DNA of 64,000 bases. Origin: Sphaerisporangium rhizosphaerae. Lineage in GTDB: Bacteria > Actinomycetota > Actinomycetes > Streptosporangiales > Streptosporangiaceae. Below are positions 25,587 to 32,273 of the stretch, piece by piece. The notes under the pieces are model-generated. The model worked only from the letters and a program-made list of their open reading frames with translations. It had not been told where the DNA came from and did no database searches. A program made the position numbers and the translations under genes. The stretch is from contig NZ_JBHTCG010000004.1 in NCBI RefSeq assembly GCF_042665155.1, forward strand, positions 310,001 through 374,000, in the 5' to 3' direction. Numbering within the stretch: the stretch's first letter is position 1; every line of letters starts with the position of its first letter.

Positions 25587-25910
25587 GTGCCCGCCCGCTT
25601 CGACGAGCTGACGGCCGCGATGGCGGTGCTGGAGCGGCGCTACCGCGACCTGTGCGACATCGAGTTCACCATCGAGGACGGCAAGCTCTGGCTCCTGCAG
25701 ACCCGCGTCGGCAAGCGCACGGCCGCCGCCGCCTTCACCATCGCCGCGCAACTGGTCGACGAGGGCGTCATCGACCTGGACGAGGCGCTGCTCCAGGTGG
25801 ACGGCGCCCGGCTCGCGCGGCTCATGTTCCCCCGCTTCAACGTGTCGGGCGCGCCCAAGCCGATCGCCACCGGGGTCCTCGCCGCGCGGCGCTCGGGCCG
25901 CCCCGCGTGA
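25587..25910 (+). pseudogene. ppdK: Pyruvate phosphate dikinase, middle fragment on the opposite strand
   Basis: From TTC at 25599 the frame reads DELTAAMAVLERRYRDLCD, then IEFTIEDGKLWLLQTRVGKR, QLVDEGVIDLDEALLQVDG and MFPRFNVSGAPKPIATGV. This is the PPDK stretch that directly follows the end of the fragment at 21411-22361. After PIATGV the match stops and a short unrelated tail (LAARRSGRPA) ends the frame; the catalytic phospho-His domain and PEP-binding barrel are missing. The GTG at 25587 is only a formal start. Joining the two pieces needs an inversion of about 21453-25601. It is a dead fragment. Confidence 0.85.
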
Positions 25911-25928
25911 GGACCGGGCACGACGACA

Positions 25929-25962
25929 CGGCGCCTCCTCCAGACCCCTGGAGGAGGCGCCG
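25929..25962. terminator. Perfect 15-bp hairpin, bidirectional terminator
   Basis: Arms 25929-25943 and 25948-25962 pair fully around a four-base loop. It sits between the rightward ppdK fragment and the leftward universal stress gene. Confidence 0.7.
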
Positions 25963-25979
25963 CGGCGCGGGGACTTCAC

Positions 25980-26837
25980 TCATGGACGGACGACGGCCAC
26001 GGGGCAGCAGGCGTGGTGCAGAAGCGCACGGCTCACCGAGCCGAGCAGGAGAGCGCCCACGCCGCTGCGGCCGTGGGAGCCGACGACGACCAGATCGGCC
26101 TTCTCCGAGGCCTGGGCGAGCGCGTCGACGGGGTGCGCGCACGGCACGTCCTCGATCACCGTGACGCCGGGATACCCGCCGCTCAGCTCGGCCAGCTTGT
26201 CGGAGACGACCTGGTGCTGAGCCCGGCGGATCTCGTCCATGTCGTAGGCGATCTCGGGGGCGTAGGCGTGCACGGGCAGGCGCCAGGCGTGCACGGCACG
26301 CAGGGCGGCGCCGCGCAGCGAGGCCTGCTCGAAGGCGTAGACGAGGGCGGGGCCGCATTGCGGGGAGTCGTCGACGCCGACCACGACCTCGCCGCCGTCC
26401 CGGGCCTCGGCGTCCGGGCGCACGACCACCACGGGACCGTGGGCATGGCCGGCGACGTGCGCGCTGACCGAGCCGACGACGGCTCCGGCGAAGCCGCCGA
26501 GCCCTCTGCTGCCGACCACCACCTCAGCGGCGTCCTTCGCCTGCTCGCACAGGACCGTGGCGGGGACGCCCTCGACGACCGCGATCGTGACCTCGATCTC
26601 CGGGCGGCGCCGCCGGGCGCGAGCCTCGGCCTCGCCGAGCACGCGCGCGGCGCCGCGGACCAGGCTGTCGCCGACGTCGGGCGGAGCCGGGTACCTCGCG
26701 ATGCTGTAGGGCCAGTTCTCCACCACCGAGACGATGTGCAGCGGAACGCCCTTACGGGCGGCGTCGTCCGCGGCCCAGTCGAGCGCCGCCACCGCCGAGG
26801 GTGAACCGTCGGTGCCCACCACGATCTTTCCGAACAT
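25980..26837 (-). CDS. Tandem universal stress protein (two Usp domains)
   Basis: The 285-residue protein has two Usp folds (1-140 and 150-285). Each begins with the VVGTDGSP or VVGVDDSP strand and ends with the ATP-binding signature G-2x-G-9x-G-S (GSRGLGGFAGAVVGSVS and GSHGRSGVGALLLGSVS). Both sites look able to bind ATP. Tandem Usp proteins such as Rv2623 slow growth under hypoxia in mycobacteria and belong to the DosR regulon. The ATG at 26837 has GGAGAGGACAG upstream. I saw no DevR-type box in the short space before it. The DNA upstream (26885-26990) appears to be a deletion junction, so an original promoter may be lost. Confidence 0.93.
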   Translation of the reverse strand: MFGKIVVGTDGSPSAVAALDWAADDAARKGVPLHIVSVVENWPYSIARYPAPPDVGDSLVRGAARVLGEAEARARRRRPEIEVTIAVVEGVPATVLCEQAKDAAEVVVGSRGLGGFAGAVVGSVSAHVAGHAHGPVVVVRPDAEARDGGEVVVGVDDSPQCGPALVYAFEQASLRGAALRAVHAWRLPVHAYAPEIAYDMDEIRRAQHQVVSDKLAELSGGYPGVTVIEDVPCAHPVDALAQASEKADLVVVGSHGRSGVGALLLGSVSRALLHHACCPVAVVRP

Positions 26838-26867
26838 CTTCTGTCCTCTCCGTCCGCTCGGCGGGCG

Positions 26868-27938
26868 TCAGTTCTCCTGACCCGCTACGAGCCGGACCAC
26901 TTGGGGTCGTACTCCTCGTCGTAACCGATCTCGTCCACCACATCGACGAGCCGGAAGTCCTCGCGGCCAGGGTCTTAGGCCTCGGCCGGTGCGCAGTTCG
27001 ACGGGCGGGCGGCGCGGAGCGCGAGGCACGCACGGGCCGTACCCGAACCTGATGATCATTTGCGGGTGGCCGCGGCGGTGGTGCGGATCGACGCGGTGGC
27101 GCATGTCCCGCAGGTCCAGCGGCTGGTTGAGGAACGAAGCCGACACGCCGTGCGCGCTCGCCAGCAGCAGCACCCTCTGCAGCGCCTGCCCGGCCCGGAG
27201 CCAGTCGACGGGACGGTCGCCGGAGGTGGTGAGCACCGCGATCTGCGGGTGACGCTCGAAACGCGCGTCGGGCCGGGCCGGATGCGTGCCGAAGTCGCGG
27301 ACCGCCGCCGAGTCCCCGGCGGGGCGCGGGCCCAGCACGTAACCGGGCAGGCCGTCGCGGTGCTTTCCCCTCATCGTCCACGCCCGCAGTTCGGCGAGGT
27401 AGTCGTGGTCCCCGGCCAGCTCCCCCTCGGCCATGGCGACATAGTCCAGCAGGTCCGCCGAGCCGCGCCCGCCGAGCAGCACCAGGTTGGCGCCCTCTCT
27501 GGACGCCGCGATACGCAGGTCCGCCAGCACCCACGAAGGCACCCGCCTGTCGTCGAACGGTTCACGGTTGGTGCGCCGCTTGCCGATGTTGGCGTACAGC
27601 TCCTGCTCCAGCGGGGTGGGCGGGCCGGCGTAGGGCATGTGGACGACCGCGAGCAGCCGCGGGTCGGTCTGCGGGTCGGGCAGCGGCCACGACAGCGGCC
27701 GGTATCCGGCCACGCGGACGGCCAGGCGCAGGTTGAATAGCGCGGCACCGCAGCTGACGTGCAGCGACCGGCCACGCGGGTCGGTCGTTCTGAGCCGGCG
27801 GTCCGGATCGGCGAGCAGCTCCACGGCGTTCGGTGTGATCCGGAAGCGCCACGGTTGGGTGTTGTGGATCGAGGGCGCCTGACCGGCCGCGGCGAGCAGC
27901 CGGCGGACACCGAGGTCGGTCTCAGTGGGGACAGGCAT
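26868..27938 (-). CDS. Acg-like nitroreductase family protein with altered C-terminus
   Basis: The 356-residue frame starts at ATG 27938 (MPVPTETDLGVRRLLAAAGQ). The family pattern is clear: APSIHNTQPWRF near the start, IGKRRTNREPFDDRRVP in the middle, and HPQMIIRFGYGPCVPRAPRR near residue 305. This is the Acg (Rv2032) type of DosR-induced nitroreductase-like proteins; some members bind flavin, and a role in nitro-compound or stress handling is inferred. After PRAPRRPPVE the last ~44 residues are Arg/Gly-rich and unlike any family end, while another frame there holds an unrelated C-terminus (26885-26974). So the natural tail was replaced by a deletion or fusion. A DevR-type box lies 55 bases upstream, shared with divergent doxX. 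Confidence 0.85.
   Translation of the reverse strand: MPVPTETDLGVRRLLAAAGQAPSIHNTQPWRFRITPNAVELLADPDRRLRTTDPRGRSLHVSCGAALFNLRLAVRVAGYRPLSWPLPDPQTDPRLLAVVHMPYAGPPTPLEQELYANIGKRRTNREPFDDRRVPSWVLADLRIAASREGANLVLLGGRGSADLLDYVAMAEGELAGDHDYLAELRAWTMRGKHRDGLPGYVLGPRPAGDSAAVRDFGTHPARPDARFERHPQIAVLTTSGDRPVDWLRAGQALQRVLLLASAHGVSASFLNQPLDLRDMRHRVDPHHRRGHPQMIIRFGYGPCVPRAPRRPPVELRTGRGLRPWPRGLPARRCGGRDRLRRGVRPQVVRLVAGQEN
26885..26974 (-). other. Possible C-terminal relic of a lost gene, overlapping the nitroreductase tail
   Basis: In a second minus-strand frame the DNA reads DPGREDFRLVDVVDEIGYDE followed by EYDPKWSGS and a TAG. The acidic, aromatic composition looks like a real protein C-terminus rather than a shadow. 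I do not recognise the family. It suggests that a gene between the nitroreductase and the universal stress gene was deleted. Confidence 0.35.
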
Positions 27939-27992
27939 GGCGTGCCTCCTTCGTCGACTCCGAGGCTCCCGCCGGACGCCGGATGGACGGCA

Positions 27993-28006
27993 GGGCCGAA
28001 GGTCCC
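27993..28006 (-). promoter_or_regulatory. DevR/DosR-type box between nitroreductase and DoxX genes
   Basis: Minus strand GGGACCTTCGGCCC, both halves good. It is 55 bases from the nitroreductase start and 117 from the doxX start, so it may serve both. Confidence 0.6.
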
Positions 28007-28122
28007 GGAGGCGCCGGGCCTACCGGCCGGTCGACGCGATCCGTATGGCACTGCTGGCAAAGACCTGGAAAAGGTGTGATTAGTGCGAACACCACGTCAG
28101 CCCCGCGATGAAAGGGCCAGCC

Positions 28123-28689
28123 ATGTCACTCACCCAAGGGCGCCACGAAGGTGACGCCGCGCCCCGCACCCCCGCGGTGAACGCCGGCCTGCCGCACGAC
28201 GAGACCCGTCCGGCCGACTACGTCTTCGCCCTCGCCCGCATCGCGATCGGCTGGGTCTTCCTCTGGGCCTTCCTGGACAAGCTGTTCGGCTGGGGCTTCG
28301 CCACCCCCTCCGCCCGGGCGTGGATCAACGGCGGCAGCCCGACCACCGGCTTCCTCAAGGGCACCACCGAGCACGCCTTCGGCGGATTCTTCAGCGGCCT
28401 CGCCGGCCAGGCCTGGGTCGACTGGCTGTTCATGGCCGGACTGGCCGGCATCGGCGCCGCCCTGATCCTGGGCGCCGGCATGAGGATCGCCGCGGCCACC
28501 GGCGGCCTCCTGCTGGTGTTCATGTGGGCGGCCGAACTGCCCCTCACCACCAACCCGTTCGTGGACGAGCACATCATCTACGCCATCGTGCTGGCCGGCC
28601 TCGCCCTGGCAGGCGCCGGCGACACCCTCGGCATCGGCCGGTGGTGGAGCGGCACCGCGATCGTGCGGCGCCACCCCGTCCTCAAGTAG
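28123..28689 (+). CDS. DoxX/DoxD-like membrane protein
   Basis: I choose ATG 28123 (MSLTQGRHEG, 188 residues) because AAAGGG lies seven bases before it; ATG 28108 is in frame just upstream. The family signature ALARIAIGWVFLWAFLDKLFGWGF begins the first helix, and three further hydrophobic segments follow (WVDWLFMAGLAGIGAALIL, IAAATGGLLLVFMWAAEL, IIYAIVLAGLALAGAG). DoxX/DoxD-type proteins are small inner-membrane proteins linked to quinone-dependent sulfur oxidation or oxidative-stress complexes. Members of this length sit in actinobacterial hypoxia clusters. It diverges from the nitroreductase gene, with a shared DevR-type box. The function is inference. Confidence 0.85.
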   Translation: MSLTQGRHEGDAAPRTPAVNAGLPHDETRPADYVFALARIAIGWVFLWAFLDKLFGWGFATPSARAWINGGSPTTGFLKGTTEHAFGGFFSGLAGQAWVDWLFMAGLAGIGAALILGAGMRIAAATGGLLLVFMWAAELPLTTNPFVDEHIIYAIVLAGLALAGAGDTLGIGRWWSGTAIVRRHPVLK

Positions 28690-28705
28690 TCCTCCATGAC
28701 CGCCC

Positions 28706-28740
28706 CGGCGCCCGCTCCTCGCCACGAGGAGCGGGCGCCG
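28706..28740. terminator. Perfect 16-bp hairpin, bidirectional terminator
   Basis: Arms 28706-28721 and 28725-28740 pair completely around a three-base loop. It ends both the rightward doxX and the leftward devR-like transcription units. Confidence 0.8.
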
Positions 28741-28824
28741 ACGCGTGCGGTCACAGCGGACGCCCGGCGGGCGTGGCCACCCACCGGGCGGGATCCGTGC
28801 CGGCGCCCCCGGCCGGATCGGGCG

Positions 28825-29487
28825 TCAGCCCCCGGTCCGGTCGCCGCCCTCCCCCTGGTCGGCCTTCAGCCGGGCCGCCAGGGCCGCCACCTGGGTACGG
28901 CGCTGCATGTTGAGCTTGTTCAGCAGGTTGGACACGTAGTTCTTGACGGTCTTCTCCGCCAGGTACATCCGGTCGCCGATCTGGCGGTTGGTCAGCCCCT
29001 CGCCGATCAGCTCCAGGATGTGCCGCTCCTGGTCGGTGAGGGCGGCCAGCGGGTCCTTGCGGCCGGCCTGCTCGCGCAGCCGCTGCAACATGGTGGCGGT
29101 GGTCCTCGGATCGAGCAGAGACTGGCCCGCCGCCACCGTGCGCACCGCCCCCACCAGGTCGGAGCCGTGGATCTGCTTGAGGACGTAGCCCGCGGCGCCG
29201 GCCATGACCGCGTTGAACAGCGCCTCCTCATCGGCGTAGGAGGTGAGCATCAGACAGGCCAGCTCGGGCACCCTGGAGCGCACCTCCCTGCAGACGTCGA
29301 CCCCGCTGCCGTCCGGAAGGCGCACGTCGAGCACCGCCACATCGGGCTTGAGCGCCGGGATGCGCGCCACCGCCGACTCGGCCGTGCCGGCCTCGCCGAC
29401 GATCTCTATGTCATCCTCGGCATCCAGCAGCGCCGCGACGCCGCGGCGCACCACCTCGTGGTCGTCGACCAGGAACACCCGAATCAT
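28825..29487 (-). CDS. devR: DevR/DosR-like two-component response regulator (NarL family)
   Basis: The 220-residue protein starts MIRVFLVDDHE at ATG 29487; the frame upstream is regulatory DNA. The receiver domain has acidic D8/D9, the phospho-acceptor D54 (AVLDVRLPDG), T82 and K104, all at the positions seen in M. tuberculosis DevR. The NarL-type HTH (about 148-205) includes LTDQERHILELIGEGLTNRQ and AEKTVKNYVSNLLNKL, with the DNA-contacting KTVKN stretch as in DosR. It should activate the boxes listed in this window under low oxygen or similar stress. No DevS/DosT haem kinase is visible, so its partner must be elsewhere. Two divergent GGGACTTTC half sites lie 77-102 bases upstream, shared with the CBS-BON gene, suggesting autoactivation. 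Confidence 0.92.
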   Translation of the reverse strand: MIRVFLVDDHEVVRRGVAALLDAEDDIEIVGEAGTAESAVARIPALKPDVAVLDVRLPDGSGVDVCREVRSRVPELACLMLTSYADEEALFNAVMAGAAGYVLKQIHGSDLVGAVRTVAAGQSLLDPRTTATMLQRLREQAGRKDPLAALTDQERHILELIGEGLTNRQIGDRMYLAEKTVKNYVSNLLNKLNMQRRTQVAALAARLKADQGEGGDRTGG

Positions 29488-29563
29488 GTCTTGGACAGTA
29501 ACTCCGGTGAGCCTGTGACGGTAGGGCGCCACTCCCGGAGACGACCGGCCTTCTCGACCGAGC

Positions 29564-29589
29564 GAAAGTCCCTGAAGCAAGGGACTTTC
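29564..29589. promoter_or_regulatory. Paired DevR/DosR-type half sites between devR and CBS-BON gene
   Basis: GAAAGTCCCT (29564-29573) and AGGGACTTTC (29580-29589) form a perfect 10-bp inverted repeat with a six-base spacer. Each arm is the strong half of a box pointing to one gene (GGGACTTTCG leftward, GGGACTTTCA rightward). The start distances are 77 bases to devR and 60 to the CBS-BON gene. Confidence 0.65.
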
Positions 29590-29648
29590 ACCGCTGCCCG
29601 GTGCGATCGCCTTCGGGCATCGTGAGGAGGGAGAGAAGGAGGCTCGTC

Positions 29649-30320
29649 ATGACGGTGAAAGTCAGAGACGTGATGGGAAAGGTGGCCATCACCGTGCCGC
29701 TGGACGCGTCGTTCGCCGAACTGGTCGCCACGATGCGGCGGTTCGACGTCGGCGCCGTCACGGTGGTCGACCCCGACCGGCGTCCCGTCGGAGTCGTCAC
29801 GACCGACGACGTCCTGCTGAAGGAGATCCGGCCTCGTTCCGCCCCCGGCGCTCTGTTCGAGAGCCGCAGACGGCGCGGCGAGAACCGCAAGGCCGCCGGC
29901 ACCACGGCCCAGGAGCTCATGACGAGCCCGGCCATAACGGTGACCGAGGACACCTCGATCCGCGAGGCGGCCCGGCTGATGCACGCCGCGCACATCAAGC
30001 AGTTGCCGGTGATCAACATGCTGACCGGCCGCGTCGCGGGGACCGTCCACCAGAAGGACCTGATCAAGATCTACACCCGCCCGTCGGCCGACATCGAGCG
30101 CGAGGTCCGGCGGCTGATCGAGGCCCAGGAGATCACCGGCGAAGGACTGGAGGTGGCCGTCGAGGCGGGAGTCGTCACGCTGACCGGCCAGACGCTCCTG
30201 CGCTCCCAGGCCGCCCGCCTCGCCGCGTCGGCCGAGACCGTCGACGGCGTCATCGCCCTGGTCTGCGACCTCACCTTCCTCCAGGACGACCAGGCCTCCA
30301 TCTCCCCCCTCTACCTGTGA
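29649..30320 (+). CDS. CBS-domain pair plus BON domain protein (second copy)
   Basis: The 223-residue protein starts MTVKVRDVMGK at ATG 29649, with AGGAGGGAGAGAAGGAGG before it. Two CBS repeats (about 1-60, AVTVVDPDRRPVGVVTTDD; about 90-150, KQLPVINMLTGRVAGTVHQK) surround a basic linker, and a BON domain closes the protein (about 155-215, EVAVEAGVVTLTGQTLL). It has the same order as the protein at 3124 but only moderate sequence similarity, so the pair are old paralogues. The CBS pair probably senses an adenine nucleotide. It is divergent from devR across a double DevR-type site, so tight co-regulation is likely. The molecular target is unknown. Confidence 0.88.
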   Translation: MTVKVRDVMGKVAITVPLDASFAELVATMRRFDVGAVTVVDPDRRPVGVVTTDDVLLKEIRPRSAPGALFESRRRRGENRKAAGTTAQELMTSPAITVTEDTSIREAARLMHAAHIKQLPVINMLTGRVAGTVHQKDLIKIYTRPSADIEREVRRLIEAQEITGEGLEVAVEAGVVTLTGQTLLRSQAARLAASAETVDGVIALVCDLTFLQDDQASISPLYL

Positions 30321-30460
30321 CAACGCCCGAAGGCCCGTCCCGCACGGCGCCGGCCGAGATCGCCGCGGGGAAACGCCGGACGGGCGGAGCGGCGTCCGGG
30401 GATGGTTTCGCCGGGCGCGGAAGGCCTCGCGTCCGGGTGCGCCGGACCCTTGAATGAGAA

Positions 30461-30487
30461 GGCGGCCGTGGGCGACCCATGGCCGCC
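30461..30487. terminator. Hairpin before the methyltransferase gene
   Basis: Arms 30461-30472 and 30476-30487 pair with one G-T wobble. It probably ends the CBS-BON transcript; it could also lie in the methyltransferase leader. Confidence 0.4.
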
Positions 30488-30547
30488 CTTGGAGGAGGTC
30501 CTCGCCGTGGCCGGAGCACGGCCGCGGGGCGAAAGGATGGGCGGCGG

Positions 30548-31231
30548 ATGGCGGTGACGGCGGCGTACGACGAGATCGCCGACTGGTACGAACGCGAATT
30601 CCTCGGCGCGCAGCAGGCCCCGGCGGGGGACGGCAATCCCCTGGGCCTGGGCAGGCTGCTCGACGACCTGCTGGGCGAAGGTGAGGGCGTCTGCCTGGAG
30701 GTCGGCTGCGGCACCGGCGTCCATGCCGCCCGCGTACGCGAACTGGGCTGGACCCCGGTCGGCGTCGACCTGTCCAGCCGGATGCTGCACTACGCCCGTG
30801 GCCGGCTCGCGGTCGCGCGGGCCGACGCCGAGCGGCTGCCGTTGCGTGACGGCTCGGTCCCGGCCGCCATCGCGGTGATGGCGCACAGCGACATGCCCGG
30901 CTACCCGGCGGTGCTGAGCGAGGTGGTCCGGGTGCTGCGGCCGGGCGGAGTGTTCGTGCACATCGGCATCCACCCGTGCTACTGCGGATCCTTCGCCGAC
31001 CGCCGCGATCCGCAGGCGGTGGTGATCAGCCCCGGTTACCTCGACAGCCACTGGACCAAGAAGTCCTGGAACGACCACGGACTCCGGGTCAAGGTCGGAG
31101 CCGCTCACTGGCCATTGCCCGAACTGCTCAACACCTTCCTCGACGCCGGCCTGACGCTCGAACGGTTCGCCGAGAGCGGCTCCTCCCCCACCCCGATCGT
31201 CCTGGCCGTCAAAGCCCGGAAGAGGGCCTGA
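30548..31231 (+). CDS. SAM-dependent methyltransferase (class I)
   Basis: I start the 227-residue protein at ATG 30548 (MAVTAAYDEIADWYEREFL), since homology to UbiE/MenG-like methyltransferases begins there and AAAGGATGGGCGG precedes it. Motif I for S-adenosylmethionine is CLEVGCGTGVHAA (~50). The acidic motif II region GVDLSSRML and the post-motif VVRVLRPGGVFVHIG follow. The C-terminal part (YLDSHWTKKSWNDHG) is typical of a small-molecule subgroup in actinobacteria. The substrate is unknown. It lies just past the dormancy genes, with only a weak GGACCCTTGA box-like stretch upstream, so regulon membership is uncertain. Confidence 0.85.
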   Translation: MAVTAAYDEIADWYEREFLGAQQAPAGDGNPLGLGRLLDDLLGEGEGVCLEVGCGTGVHAARVRELGWTPVGVDLSSRMLHYARGRLAVARADAERLPLRDGSVPAAIAVMAHSDMPGYPAVLSEVVRVLRPGGVFVHIGIHPCYCGSFADRRDPQAVVISPGYLDSHWTKKSWNDHGLRVKVGAAHWPLPELLNTFLDAGLTLERFAESGSSPTPIVLAVKARKRA

Positions 31232-31292
31232 GCCGTCAAGGCGTCGCGAGCGGGCGGCACGGTGGCGGGCGGGGGATCGGCGGGGGCCCTCC

Positions 31293-32048
31293 CTAGTGGC
31301 CGAGGCGTTCGATGGTGAAGGCGGTGAGGAAGCCGATCGTCGTGATGAGGCCGGTGAGGACGTGTGCGCGTTCGAACGCCTCAGGGATCATGGTGTCGGC
31401 GATCATCGCGAGGATGGCTCCGGCGGCGACGGCGGTGATGATCGCGATGGCGGCCGGGGAGGCGGTCCGCAGGGTGAGGTTGCCGACCGAGGCGGCGATG
31501 CCGCTGGCCAGCGCGATGCCGCCCCAGACTCCGAAGACATAGCGCGCGTCGCGGCCGGCGTTCTTCATGCCGGAGGCGCTGGACAACCCTTCGGGCACGT
31601 TGGAGATGAACACCGCCGCCAGGACGGCGACCCCGACGCCGCCGCCGTTCAGCAGTGACAGGCCGAGCACCACCGATTCGGGGACGCCGTCGAGCAGGGC
31701 CCCGATCGCGATGGCCGCCCCGCTTCCCTGCGTCTGACCTTCGTCGACCTGCTGGTGCCCGGAACGTTTGCGATGCCGGGCGCCGTGGCGGGCCAGCCAG
31801 GCGTTGGCCGCGACGTACAGGACCGCCCCGGCCAGGAAACCCGTCGCGGCCGCGCCCAGGCCGCCGGAACGCTCCGCCTCGTCGACCAGGTCGAACGACA
31901 GTGCGGAGATCAGCACCCCGGCGCCGAAAGCCATGATCGCGGCGATCAGCCTGGCCGGCACCCGAACCAGCCAGGCGACCCCCGCCCCGGCGACCAGCGC
32001 GCCTCCCGCGACGAGCCCCCACAACCCTGCTTGCAACCATTGCGGCAT
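31293..32048 (-). CDS. ZIP-family metal transporter
   Basis: I start the 251-residue protein at ATG 32048 (MPQWLQAGLWGLVAGGAL), which follows GGAGGGG; GTG 32069 is possible. About eight membrane helices are seen. Helices IV and V carry the family metal-site motifs: AIAIGALLDGVPESVVLGL with the D-x-x-PE pattern, and VFISNVPEGLSSASGMK with N-x-PEG. The loop after helix III is basic and His-rich (RHGARHRKRSGHQQ), as usual for ZIP proteins. ZIP proteins move zinc or other divalent ions into the cytoplasm. The gene diverges from the sigma factor at 32274. The metal is not predictable. Confidence 0.88.
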   Translation of the reverse strand: MPQWLQAGLWGLVAGGALVAGAGVAWLVRVPARLIAAIMAFGAGVLISALSFDLVDEAERSGGLGAAATGFLAGAVLYVAANAWLARHGARHRKRSGHQQVDEGQTQGSGAAIAIGALLDGVPESVVLGLSLLNGGGVGVAVLAAVFISNVPEGLSSASGMKNAGRDARYVFGVWGGIALASGIAASVGNLTLRTASPAAIAIITAVAAGAILAMIADTMIPEAFERAHVLTGLITTIGFLTAFTIERLGH

Positions 32049-32110
32049 GCCGGCCCCTCCATCTCGCACCGCTCCCGGGCCGCTTCAGGATGGATGGTGT
32101 CACAGTGGCC

Positions 32111-32150
32111 CGGCGACCCGGCGACCCGGCGACCCGGCGACCCGGCGACA
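32111..32150. repeat. 8-bp tandem repeat (CGGCGACC, five copies)
   Basis: Five direct copies, the last ending in A instead of C. They lie upstream of the zip gene in the divergent zip-sigma promoter region. Confidence 0.85.
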
Positions 32151-32222
32151 CCGCCGCCGGTGATGCGGGGTGAGACGTCGACCTCACATTCCGGGGGGTC
32201 ACCTCGTCGGTCCGGTGTGGGC

Positions 32223-32246
32223 GCGGATGCGGATGCGGATGCGGAT
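32223..32246. repeat. 6-bp tandem repeat (GCGGAT, four copies)
   Basis: Four perfect copies, ending 27 bases before the sigma-factor ATG. Copy number can vary in such repeats, and here it could change promoter or leader spacing. Confidence 0.85.
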
Positions 32247-32273
32247 GCGACGAAGGGAAAGGACGGCGACGCC

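Noticed and set aside
21411..25910. Mobile element insertion as the cause of the ppdK split
   Set aside because: No transposase, terminal repeats or target duplication at the junctions; the intervening DNA is pflBA and the two fragments are on opposite strands.
28049..28066. AAAGACCTGGAAAAGG before doxX as another DevR box
   Set aside because: It lacks the GGGAC half site and symmetry; the shared box at 27993 is a much better candidate.
30441..30457. GGACCCTTGA before the methyltransferase gene as a DevR box
   Set aside because: Only one weak half site and no matching second half, so I did not count the methyltransferase in the regulon.
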